Positions 44,895 through 56,000 of a DNA stretch of 64,000 bases are shown in pieces; within the stretch, counting starts at the first letter, position 1; every line of letters begins with the position of its first letter. The position numbers and the translations under genes are program-made. Location: assembly GCF_040712315.1 (NCBI RefSeq), contig NC_134017.1, positions 18,878,001 through 18,942,000 on the forward strand. Direction: 5' to 3'. The DNA comes from Castanea sativa (lineage: Eukaryota > Streptophyta > Magnoliopsida > Fagales > Fagaceae). A model generated the notes under the pieces. It did no database searches and was not told the origin of the DNA. It saw only the letters and a program-made list of their open reading frames with translations.

Positions 44895-46599
44895 TTGCCT
44901 ATCCATTTGTTGCATCTAATACTCAAAGCTAGCAGTGTTGCTGAGTCTGAACTATCTGCAGGCAAATGTTGTCCAATCACGTGAACTGCAGTTTGTGTTG
45001 CTGAGTCTCTGTGGTTTGTATTTGTGGGGAAGAAAAAGTCTGCATCATGAGAAATCTGTTCACACATTTATATGTGGTTTGCCCTTGTGAGGATTGTGAA
45101 AATAAATGTGTGTGTTTAGATATGGACGGTTCTGTATGGGGTGTAATGTATGATTTTGATGAAGTTTGTGGGATGTATATTAGTTTCTAAGTACACATAA
45201 GATTGTTGCAAGAATAAAACACATTACACTTCCGTTGACCTTGTGTGAAATCTGGCAGGGGGATAACTAAGGGGTATTTGTTCATGTCTGACACTGTTAC
45301 TTATGAACGCCATCAAATTTCGTAAACACAATAATTAGTTCTGTTACCTAGTAATCAAGATGGCATTCATAGCACGAGGTTGTATGGACAAGAAGAACTA
45401 TGCAAGTTTATGAAAATATCAATTCTAGTCAAATGAATACCTTTTTACTAATTTTGATTTTGGTGCCAAAATGATCTCATTGTGATGATTTCATGGGTGA
45501 AGTTTTGGGGCTGTGCACTCGATGGGAGGGGTTGCATATATTGTTTGCCTTGGTTTCCACAAGGTTGCCCAAGGACATTGAAAACTTTGAGTTCATATAT
45601 TATAGGGCATGTTGGGTCACTCTCATCGGACAAACCATAAATATCTGGTTGAAGTTCAATTGAAATAAATTATGGTTCCTCTCAAGCATTTTGATGATAT
45701 TAACTTTTGGATATGCCAATTTGTCATATCTCATTGAGGCATTGGAGGTTTATAGTTAGATAATTACTCCCAAATTCATGTCTCTAGTTAAACAATATTT
45801 CTAAGCTTTTTATGTTAAGAGTTAGTTAGGGCATTCAATCATAGGTATGGTATCACTTTTTGAGTATAAGCTATAATTCTCACTTCTTATGAATGGATGT
45901 CCTAAAAACTTAAAGCTGAAAGAAAGGGCAAAAATAAGGAGCTATAAAAAAAAAATTAAAAAAAAAAGGAAAGGAAAATAGGTAAAAAAGAAATCCCACA
46001 ACAAAGAAGAGCCTTTGCCCTTTGGTGCTTCCCTTGGCCAATTTTTATGTCAGAACAGCAACTGAATTTTTAAGAGTGACCATAGCCAAATGCGAGCTAA
46101 GTTAGTACTCAAAAGGTTGGTAATTAGGTAAGTCGGGGGGTCAAACTTCAACTCGTTTTTTGGTTTGATCTCTTCTTGATCCATTTAAATCGACAAATCT
46201 TGAACTCAAACTTAAACAATAATCACTTAATTAGTTTTATACGTTAGTGGTATTGAAATGAACATTTTGAGGCAGAGTGCATTCTTACTGTGTATCAAGC
46301 AGCTCAACCTTAATTCCATGAATATTTGCAAATGCAATATTAGTTTTTTTTTTGTTGGGGGGGGGGGGGGGGGGGTGGGTGGTGGTGGCGGCTATCTGTT
46401 AGTGCACACTCTTTGTTGCACAACCTACACACAAGCCTTTTTTTTTTTACGTACCTGGCTTTGAGTCTTTTGACCTAACAAGCAGCTCAACCTTAGTTCC
46501 ATGACTATTTTCCTTTTTTTTCTTTTTTATTGAACCGTTTTCAATGTATATTTATATGTTAAAGTTAAATTAGATTTTTATGTTGTAGATGAAAATACT
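44895..46599. other. 3' region of the LEA_2 gene and intergenic DNA
   Basis: The 3' UTR probably runs to about 45220 (AATAAAA near 45213). Beyond it no gene is seen. 46357-46375 is a run of 19 G followed by GGT/GGC-rich sequence. Confidence 0.4.
46357..46375. repeat. Run of 19 G
   Basis: Followed by TGGGTGGTGGTGGCGGC, giving strong strand asymmetry and G-quadruplex potential. Confidence 0.8.
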
Positions 46600-46616
46600 A
46601 ATGGTGTTAATCATCA

Positions 46617-46639
46617 TTCTCAAAAAAAAAAAAAAAAAA
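46617..46639 (+). repeat. Tail-only micro-insertion (23 bp)
   Basis: TTCTC plus a run of A. Flanked by AATGGTGTTAATCATCA (46600-46616) and AATGGTGGTAATCATCA (46640-46656), 16 of 17 matching. Confidence 0.65.
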
Positions 46640-46857
46640 ATGGTGGTAATCATCAACTGCACATGTAATTCATAAATATAAATATCTTTAGTTGTTTTTT
46701 TTTTTCTAAAGTTCATTATAGATTTTTTCCTAATTAAGTACTTTTTTATATCTAGCATGTTATATTTATTCTTATAACTCTATATATTTAGCTATTTTTA
46801 TAAGTACTTGCTATTTTAAGTTTTATGCATAACATTTCCTCAACAAAAAAAAAAGTT

Positions 46858-47224
46858 GGGTAAACTACATATTTAGTCCCTAACCTTTACATCATATTTC
46901 AATTTGATCCTTAACCTTTCAATTGTGTCAATTTGGTCCTTAATTTTTTAGTGTCGTGTCAATTTAGTCTTTGCCATTATATATTAGATGAAAATTTCTT
47001 ACATAGCAAACAACCAAAATAAAATTTTAGTTTATTGTCACATCAACAGAAGCTAATTTTTTATTTTGGTCATTAGACACGTTATTAATTTTCATTCAAA
47101 AGATAACTGTAGGGATTAAATTGACACAGTATTGAAAGGTTAGAGACCAAAGTGACACAAATAAAAGGTTAGGGATCAAATTGAAATATAATGTATAAGA
47201 TAGGGACCAAATACGTAGTTTACC
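46858..47224. mobile_element. MULE-type MITE (367 bp)
   Basis: Ends GGGTAAACTACATATTTAGT and its near complement ...ACGTAGTTTACC. Internal TTTAGTCCCTAACCTTT/AAAGGTTAGGGATCAAA symmetry. A perfect 9-bp target duplication AAAAAAGTT lies at 46849-46857 and 47225-47233. No coding. Confidence 0.78.
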
Positions 47225-47506
47225 AAAAAAGTTTTATGCATAACAGGGATATGCGTTTTCGTTGCCTCATTAATAACTATTATAGTTATCAAATTTAATA
47301 GTTTTACAATAAAATAAATTGATAAAAAATTTCATATTATATTGTGTTATAATCTTGGTAAATCATATTTTCTTTAAATGCTAAAATATATAGCTCCATA
47401 TAAAAAAATCATAACAACTTTTAAAGGAGGGTGGGTCAAGTTATATTTATACTACATAGAACACATTCTCTCAACACAATTTGGGACAATTACCCATTCT
47501 TTTTTT

Positions 47507-47640
47507 TAGAAACAAACACATACAAATAAGGGAGAGAGAAAAGGGTTCTAAGTTCTAAAACAAAGATACACTACAAACTCCACTCAAAAGCTACGATAAC
47601 TTTCAAAGGAAGGTGGGGCAAGTTATACTACACACAACAT
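47507..47640 (-). repeat. Poly(A)-tailed retroposon family, copy 3
   Basis: Same 3' segment as 2744-2880. The T-run is at about 47499-47508 on plus. A partial second piece lies just left at 47424-47500 (AAGGAGGGTGGGTCAAGTTATA). Confidence 0.5.
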
Positions 47641-47907
47641 ACTCTTTTAAGCAATATAGGACAATTAGAGATGATCAAATTCATTGGGTAGTGGATACCC
47701 AGTTGGTGCGAGTATTACCCAACGTATTAGGGGTATTTGGGTATTGGGTACAAGTACCCCTTACTTACCTAAACTTTTTGGGATCGGGTATGGATATTAC
47801 CCAATTTAACCTGTGTGTTTTTTAAATAAAAAATAATAATAAAAAAAATTTCCCCCTCTCTTCTAGGGAAACCAAAATCTTAGAAGAGGAAGAAAAAAAA
47901 AAAAAAG

Positions 47908-48078
47908 GCGCTACGTCCACAACATTTTTACAACATTTTTACAACAAATCATAGGTGGTTAGTTGTTATTGGTTCAAATTTGAACCTAGCACTAAGATTA
48001 CTTTTTTGCCCCAACAATAACAACCAGTAACATCCTGCCACTTAGAATTTGTTGTAAAAATGTTGTGGACATATCATT
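47908..48078. mobile_element. Palindromic MITE, second copy of the 11204 family
   Basis: Inverted ends CTACGTCCACAACATTTTTA and AAAATGTTGTGGACATATC. The interior (GGTTAGTTGTTATTGG against CAATAACAACCAGTAAC) forms a hairpin. Confidence 0.7.
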
Positions 48079-48194
48079 TCTAAAAAAAAAAAAACTCTTC
48101 CCGTAAAAGATGTTATCAATAATTACTTTTAAATTCCTTTATTAGGTTAATGATTATATTATAATCTGTTACCAAAATTAAACTATACTTATTG

Positions 48195-48217
48195 ATTTGA
48201 TTCTCAAAAAAAAAAAT
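48195..48217 (+). repeat. Tail-only micro-insertion (23 bp)
   Basis: ATTTGATTCTC plus a run of A. Flanked by TATACTTATTG (48184-48194) and TATGCTTATTG (48218-48228), 10 of 11 matching. Confidence 0.5.
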
Positions 48218-48228
48218 TATGCTTATTG

Positions 48229-49481
48229 TTATAGGCTATTTACCATCCATTTGATTTAATAGTCAAATAAATAAGAAAACAAATTAATTAATAAAATTTA
48301 AAACACCATTAAATATTATTTATATTACATGTTTTGGTAGCCGAATAATGTTAGAGATACAAACAATTTTACAAAAAAATTTACAAATTGATGGTGTGGT
48401 GAATGATTATTAATAAATGAAAAATTGATATTAATGGTAGGCCTAAATGAAAACTAATAAGAAGTTGTCATGTTAACATTTTGTAAAAATATTGTAAAAT
48501 AGTTTGTGGATGTAGCATTACTCTTTCGTAGTCCTTATACATACATAAATGTGCAGCAAAAACGTAGTGATTGAAAGATAAATAAAATAAAAGAATTAAA
48601 GAATATAAAACCAATATTTATTATTTTACCAAACTATTATCTGGAAATTAAAAAGACATAGTCAAATGTTATGAGAAAGTTTAATGGACATTCTTCTCAT
48701 TCTAATAAATTAAATAACCAAAAAATACTCATTAAATTGATGTCTTACTAATTACATATTTACATAGATGTATTTTGCTTAATTGAATTTTTTGTGTGTG
48801 ATTATAACATGAATTTGACTTTCACTTGTATGGAAAGTATTATTACTACTTATTCATTCTTTGTAAAGTCAAATCTCTTATATCATGATTTTGACTTTTA
48901 CTTGTAGGGAAAGTATTGATGCCATTAGTATCATTACTTCCCATAAAATGCTAAATTTACATAATTTGCTCACAAAATTTTCTTAAGAATTTATAAGAGA
49001 ATATGTTAAATAAGAACATATTACATCATTCTTCCTATTAATTACTAATTGATTTTGTTTGTGCATGTCAACCTTCCTATAAAAAAATGCATATTAAGAT
49101 AATTTGCTAGATTACGTTAATGGAGTCTTTTTATTTCCTTAATTTATTTGATCCTTTGTACATATTTAGAAAGTTTAAATTAGTTTGTTTGACACTTCAA
49201 TTAGAATTGTTGTTTATAGCTTAGAGATTTTTAAAAAATAATGTATTTGATATTTTAATTACCAGAACAAAAGCAAAAAAAGCATGAGTGTTTTATTCCA
49301 CAACAAGTGGGGTTGAAGACTTTTATAATTAAAAAGTAACCAAAAACAATAAAGTGGTAAGCCGTTTGTGCATTTCCTCTTTTTTTTTTGAAGTGTTGTG
49401 CAAAACGTAAAAAATAAAAGGTAAATAAAAAAACTGGGCTTGGGTTGGTTATAGGTAAGGGTATTCACAAGTAAAAAATTT
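48229..49481. other. Intergenic DNA without a gene
   Basis: AT-rich. 48355-48527 has weak inverted ends (TTTTACAAAAA.../...TTTGTAAAAATATTG), possibly an old MITE. A GATTTTGACTTTCACTTGTA-like unit occurs twice (about 48790-48840 and 48885-48915), a degenerate tandem repeat. Confidence 0.4.
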
Positions 49482-49594
49482 GGGTGGGAATTGAGTATTG
49501 GTGATAATTGGGTTTTGGGTCACCCATTCTTTTTTTGGGTGGGAATAGAGTATTGGTGATAATCAAGTAATGAGCAATCACCCATTCTTTTTTT
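49482..49594 (+). repeat. Tandem duplication, 55-58 bp unit
   Basis: GGGTGGGAATNGAGTATTGG opens each copy (49482 and 49537) and CACCCATTCTTTTTTT closes each. Confidence 0.75.
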
Positions 49595-49710
49595 GAGAAA
49601 CAAGCACACACATGAGAGAGAGAGAGAGAGAGACCACAAATTTCACTAAAAAGTCATGATAGCTTTTAAGGGGATATGAAATAAGTTATACTACATACAA
49701 CACACTCTCT
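49595..49710 (-). repeat. Poly(A)-tailed retroposon family, copy 4
   Basis: Same family as 2744-2880, here with a (GA)n tract (49616-49633) where other copies have GA/GT-rich DNA. Confidence 0.5.
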
Positions 49711-49712
49711 TA

Positions 49713-50501
49713 GAGTATCCACAGCAGTGGAGGAAAATTTTTAGTTTTTTAGTACCACAAAAAGTCACTTTATCTATTTTACCTTCTCACATCCAACATC
49801 AGTAGTTTTATTTTAACTTTTAACGCAATAAAATAATATAAACACTATAATAAAATAATATTTTATTCAATCACCAAAACACAACCATAACCACCATCAA
49901 AGCCATAGAAATCACTACACAGCCACAACCCCGCCACTATAACCAATGCCCATCAAAAACCAATGAAGAAGAACAAAAAAAAAACATAAAAAAAAAAAAA
50001 GAACTCGAAACACAAACTAAAACCGAAACCCATGCCCAAAACATAAGCGCAGCCCGAAACTTAGCTCGAAATCCATGTTGAAACACAAGCACAAACGCCA
50101 AAAACAGAGAAGAGAGGTCAAGATGGGTCGGCGTGGGTCGGTGGCCAAGCGTGGGTAGGAGACAATGGGTCTATTGCGGCTGGGCTCATGTAAATTGGCG
50201 TGGAGGAAGAAAGAAGCAGATGGAGAGGTTGTGAGGAGAGAGACACAAAGAACAAATGCACATAGGCAAATAAAACGCAAAAGAAAAAAGGAAAATAAGA
50301 AAAGTAGTGTGAACGCAAAATTTTTATTTATTTTTTTTTTTTATAACTTTTCAACTATAGTGCACAACCAATAGTAGCTATGCACTATAGTTGTGGAGCC
50401 AAAAAATATAGTTTTGGCTCCACTATTGTATGCCACATTTTGTTATTTAGTGGTACTAAAAATAGCAATATGGCTATTTAGCACCACTGTTGTGGATGCT
50501 C
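49713..50501. mobile_element. PIF/Harbinger-like non-autonomous element (789 bp)
   Basis: TIRs GAGTATCCACAGCAGTGG and the complement of CCACTGTTGTGGATGCTC. TTA target duplications at 49710-49712 and 50502-50504. The interior is purine- or pyrimidine-biased. No transposase. Confidence 0.8.
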
Positions 50502-50509
50502 TTACTATG

Positions 50510-50580
50510 TCTTTTGAGTGGAGTTTGTGGTGTGCATTTTCTCTCTCCCTTGTGTGTGTGTTTGTTTCTATATAAAAAAA
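50510..50580 (+). repeat. Poly(A)-tailed retroposon family, copy 5 (plus strand)
   Basis: GAGTGGAGTTTGTGGTGTGC, a CTCTCTC stretch, TGTGTGTTTGTTTC and a short A tail. This copy shows the family orientation directly. Confidence 0.5.
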
Positions 50581-51686
50581 ATTCATAACAAATGCCTAAT
50601 CCTAAAATATATATTTTTTCCTTGTTAAACATAATTTTAAAATATAGAATTCCATATACAAATACTATCATAATAAATGCTTATTAATAAATATTATTAT
50701 TATCAAATTTAATACTTTGACAAAAAATAAAGACAAATTAAAATCATATTATGTTATAATTATTGACTAGTAATTACTAAAGAGTGTGTTACTAAATTAT
50801 TAATAATACAAAAAAATAACTAAAATTGAATAAATAAGTGTGAAAACTCAATTTTTTTTTATCATTTTTTCACAACATTGTCCGAGGCATTTTATTATTA
50901 TTTTATGACTTGTGCTAATGAAATTAATGTTAGTGATAGTATAGAATTATCACTTTTTTTAGAGATAATTACAATATGCTGCTAACCCTGCAAATCAAAC
51001 TCTTTTTCCCTTAAACCCAAAGCACTTTGTGCATGGAGAAGTGCCAATTTAGCTACAAGGTCTTTGGCAATGAAATTATTACTTAAATAAAAGTGATATT
51101 AGTTTATTTTTAGTAACATAATACTTATTAGAATACACATGGAAATAGTAATACTAGTGTTTTAAACCGGGTTTATAATACATTACATAACCAGATTACA
51201 ACTATAAAATGACCTAACTTTTGTAGTTGTAGACTGGGGTTATAATTAACGGACACTAAACACACACAACTAATGTGGGATAAGTATCATTTTTTTGAGT
51301 AAACAGTAATATTTATTAGAACACACACGAAAATAGCAATATTAGTGTTTTAAACAGGGTTTATAATACATTATATAACCAGAGTACAACTACAGAATGA
51401 TCTAACTTTTGTAGTTGTAAATTGAAATTATAAACAGCAGACAATAAACACACACAACCAAAAGTGATATTATTTCAAACACATTTACCATCTCAAGTCT
51501 CAACCATGTAGAAAAGATTGGGAAAATATAATGGGTTAAGCTTAGGTTGACCTGACACAATATGGCCCAGTATCATGTTGTGTTCAGTGCACTAATGCAT
51601 TAGACTTAAAAGTCTTGTCCAAAATTTATATGCTTAGAATATTTAAAGGAATATAAGTACAATCACTTGAAAGAAAAGTGGAAGTC
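50581..51686. other. Intergenic DNA with a direct duplication
   Basis: No gene. About 51103-51262 and 51293-51462 are copies of one another (CTAACTTTTGTAGTTGTA and AAACACACACAAC in both), offset about 190-200 bp. Confidence 0.6.
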
Positions 51687-51709
51687 TTTCTCAAAAAAAA
51701 AAAAAAAAA
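51687..51709 (+). repeat. Tail-only micro-insertion (23 bp)
   Basis: TTTCTC plus a run of A. Flanked by GTGGAAGTC (51678-51686) and GAGGAAGTC (51710-51718), 8 of 9 matching. Confidence 0.5.
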
Positions 51710-51779
51710 GAGGAAGTCCATATGCACACACCAAAAAAAAAAAAAAAATTTCACACCCAGTTGATGTGGCATATTGTTA

Positions 51780-51963
51780 GGATATGTTTGGTACACTGAA
51801 TGAGGATTATGACATGAATGGTAATCTTTATTACTATGAATAAAGTTTTTTGTAATGGAATAATTAAACTTATTCATAAGTTTGGTTGTGAATTGTAATA
51901 TTAAAATCAAATTTAAGATATATTTTAGGAAATACTTTACTCATATAATTATATTTTCTAAAA

Positions 51964-51999
<36 letters not shown>

Positions 52000-52406
52000 T
52001 TTGAGAAAGTTAATAGTTTTTTACATAGGGAAAGTTTGTTTATTTAGATAAAATATTAATTTTAAAAATTACTGTAGCTATATAGTTATTACAACATTTT
52101 TAGAGAGGAATTTGTATTTCTAATTTTAAAGAATAGCTATTCATAAGGAATTATTATTCCAGTAATAAAAATATAATCAAACTACGAATAGCTAAACCAT
52201 TAGAATAATTATTACATGGATTTTACTAACGTGTGTCCTAAGGGCACACAATAGTATACCATTTTTGGAAAAAAATTTATGAGGATTGAAAAAGTTTTGA
52301 CAATTTTTTTAATTCCCGATAACATTTTTCTATAAACGGATTTGTTAATACATTAACCAAACCATTATTACATTACAATGCCGGTTACAATTTACCAAAC
52401 TTACTT
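51780..52406. mobile_element. PIF/Harbinger-like MITE with internal insertion
   Basis: Left GGATATGTTTGGTACACTGA, right TTTACCAAACTTACTT, with TTA at 51777-51779 and 52407-52409. The interior matches the element at 21235-21730, plus about 150 bp extra near 52220-52350 and a (TA)n at 51968-51995. Confidence 0.6.
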
Positions 52407-52743
52407 TTAATGGTAGGTTAAAAAAATGGTTTAGTTTAGGTCCAGTGCATCTAGTGCACTAAACTCAATCAGATGGTGACATGTGTCAAAAAGTGGACAT
52501 ATGTCATTATTTCAACGGATCCAGAACTACTGGACATTGAACCTCAGCCTAATCTATAAAAAAATGATATTAGTGATGGGTTTAAATAAAAAATTAATAA
52601 CAAGTGAAAGTTTGCAAATAAAATTATTGTGAAAAATGTCATAAAATTTGTTGCCTACGGATAGCATTGCTAGACTAGAACCTAGAAGGAAAAAAAAATA
52701 ATAATAAAAAAAAAAAAGAAAAAGAAAAAAAAAAAAAAAAAAA

Positions 52744-52768
52744 GGAGGAGGAGGAGGAGGAGGAGGAG
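52744..52768. repeat. (GGA)8 trinucleotide repeat
   Basis: Directly follows a long A-rich tract (52688-52743), about 235 bp before the PDI start codon. It may lie in the promoter or 5' leader. Confidence 0.85.
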
Positions 52769-53001
52769 CGAAATGCAAAAAGAAAACAAGCCCTTTGTCT
52801 TTGTGACTTGTCTGCACGACTGCACGTTTATCTCAGTTCTTATTTCCTACTTGACCAAACCTATCTCTTCTAACAGTGAGATCTTCCTTAGATTCATAAT
52901 AGCTTCTCAAAAACCTTCATGTCCTAATACAGATCTCATCCAATCCCCACCTCAAAAGCCCAAAAACCCAACATTCATATATAATAGCTTTCACAATCAC
53001 C

Positions 53002-56000
53002 ATGTTTACAAGAAAACCCACTTCAAGATTCTTCTGTTTCACCCTCATTCTTGTCCTGTTACTGAGTTTTCTCATCACCATCAAGGCTTCTGACCCCACC
53101 CCAAATGCAAACGATGAAGAAGATTTGGAGAGTCTTGAGGAACTAATAGCATTGGATGAAGAGGAAGAGAGACAAGAACAACAAGAAGGGTCACACAGTG
53201 TGAGGTCATCAGAGGCTGAGGTTTTAACCAAAGCCCAGAGGATTGTTCTTGAGCTTAACAATGATAATACTAAGAGGGCCATTGATGGGAATGAGTTTGT
53301 GCTGATTCTGGGTTATGCACCTTGGTGTGCAAGGAGTGCTGAGCTTATGCCTCAGTTTGCTGAGGCTGCAACTTCACTCAAGGAATTGGGGAGTCCCCTT
53401 TTGATGGCTAAGCTTGATGCCGACAGGCATACGAAGGCGGCTTCCACTCTTGGGATCAAAGGGTTTCCTACTTTACTTCTGTTTGTTAATGGTACTTCTC
53501 AAGCGTACACTGGTGGACTTTCAGCGTGAGTAGCTACTCTCCTTGTCAAACTATAATTATTAGATCAATACAGTTTCACAATTCTCATTCATTATTATGT
53601 CCTGCATAGGATGGTATGTTCTATAAACTATGTTTCATTCATGTTGTATTTGGTTTCTTGTAGTGTTACTTATTCAACTTAAATCAAATAGCTTTTCCTT
53701 AATGGTGCTGTCATAATGGTCTGTGTTATAGTTTAACAATTTTTTATCTTGTCAAAGCATATGTATGTTTTAATGTGTTTGTGGGGTTAATTTTTATTCA
53801 GGGAAGAAATAGTGATCTGGGCAAGGAAAAAAACTGGTGTACCTCTTATTAGAATAAGCTCAGTGGCAGAGGCAGACGAATTTCTTAAAAAGTACCACAC
53901 ATTTGTTATTGGCCTGTTTGAGAAATTTGAGGTATGTGAACTTGAATCATTTTGAGAATTTTACTAGAAAGATGATGAAATAAAAATATCAAACCATGAA
54001 TATATTATTTATATAATTCATGCCATCATCTTTCTATCATTTATAAAAGCTTTCTGATTACTTATCAAAAAAAAAAATAATTCATGCCATCATGCCTTGA
54101 TGGTATATATGTTCTTGTGACCAGTATCATGTTAACAGGGAAAGATTACTGTGTTAAAAAAGGTGTTGTATCAATCTTTTACTGTAATGATCTAACTATA
54201 TTTCATGGTTCATGAATGAAACTATTGGAAATTTGAGAAGCGATGCTCATAACAAGTTTGTTCTCTACCTCCGAGATCCAGTTTCTCTTATCTATTTTTG
54301 TTAAATGGCACTTTGTGATTCTGAATCTAGTCCTTTCACTTGTTAATAGCACTTGTTGTCTTTAGAATATGTTCACTAATAGCTAGGTCTTCTTTTGAAA
54401 TGTCTCCTACAACCATTGAAACTTAGTGATTGGAAGTGATATGACTAGTGAGTACAGTGGAATGTGCAAGCATAAACTGAAAAATAATTGATAAATTGTG
54501 ACAATTTATTGAGGAAATTTACTACATGACTAGAAGAACCAATTAGAATCGCAAACTCTCTTTCTTCAAAATCTCTCTCTCTTTTTCCCCCTATTTTGTC
54601 TGCTCAAAGCAATGACAACCTGTTTAATAGGTACCATAAGTCTGGTTGTTCTTTCATTTATTACGAATGTATCTCTTTACTAGGTTAGCAGTTTGTTTCT
54701 TGAATTTGATATACTTTCATGTAAGTACAGGCATTGTAACAGGGAATTGGAAAGGAACTGAATTCAATAAATTACTCATAATTGACCTTAAATATTATAG
54801 TTGAAATTGGTCTTTAACCAGCATTGAGTTGGGGAGTAAGATTTTCTTTTATGTACGTAATATGTAAAATCCAATTATAGAGACAAATGGTGCAGAATGG
54901 CTTAGTTAAATATATGTATGTGTAATAATATAAGCATATAAGCATATGCAACCATGGCCTCTGTGAAAGATAGACAATGCTTTAGGTGCAGAGCAGTTAC
55001 AGCATTGCCTAACATTTCACCAAGAATCATCTTGGTTGGCTGGACCACTTATTTCGTTCTTTTGAGTTTATTTTGCAGTGGTAGAATGAAACAGCTAGGT
55101 CACACCTAATCAACAAGCAATTGGCATATTAATAGCAGTTAAAATGATTACCTATCAAATATATACATATATGAGTAGCAGTCAAGATTTTCTTTTTGCT
55201 AATAATTTCTAAGCACTGTGGTTGAATATGTGGAAATTTTGGGGCATAAGGAAAAGATGAGTGAGAGCCACTTAAGATAATTTAGTAATGCACGGATACT
55301 GATTAGCAGTATGAGGAAGAGTGATTTGATTCAATGAGAAGTAGTAAAATCTAAAATGTAGGGGAGGCCTAAAATAACATAAGTGGATCTAGCAAGGGAT
55401 ACATATAGGGAGGTAACAGAGAATATGATTTTAGAAAGAGAGGATGGTGGAAAGGGATGTGTGTTTTTGACATTGATTAGTTGAAGAAAGATTCATAAAG
55501 CTAACCCTAATTTGATTGGAATTAAGCTTAGTTGGATTGAGTTGAGTTGAGCTTTGTAGACAGTCAAGAATTTGTTAATAGTGATACAATGTAAGAAATC
55601 AAGAGTTGTAGAATATGGTACATTATATCAAATTATCACAATTTTTTCATTTATTAATAATTGCATGCAAAGTTTCATGAATACAAAAAATAGAAGGTTT
55701 TCTTATTTATTTATTTATCTTTTTTGTGGATAAATTTTCTTATAAGACCTATAAAAAAAAAAAAAAAATCTTATAAGTCATGACTGACATAATAAGAGAT
55801 ATTCACAGGGACCTGATTATGGAGAATTTGTTAAAGCAGCAATATCTGACAATGAAATCCAGTTCGTTGAAACAAGCAACATTGATGTTGCGACAGTTCT
55901 TTTCCCAGATATCAAAGATACTAAGCATTTCCTTGGGATTGTTAAAAGTGAGCCAGAAAGATACACTCCATATGGTGAGTATCTGATTTGGTGATAATAA

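Noticed and set aside
52554..52817. Minus-strand frame with a poly-Pro and poly-Phe run
   Set aside because: An antisense reading of the (GGA)n and A-rich tract near the PDI promoter.
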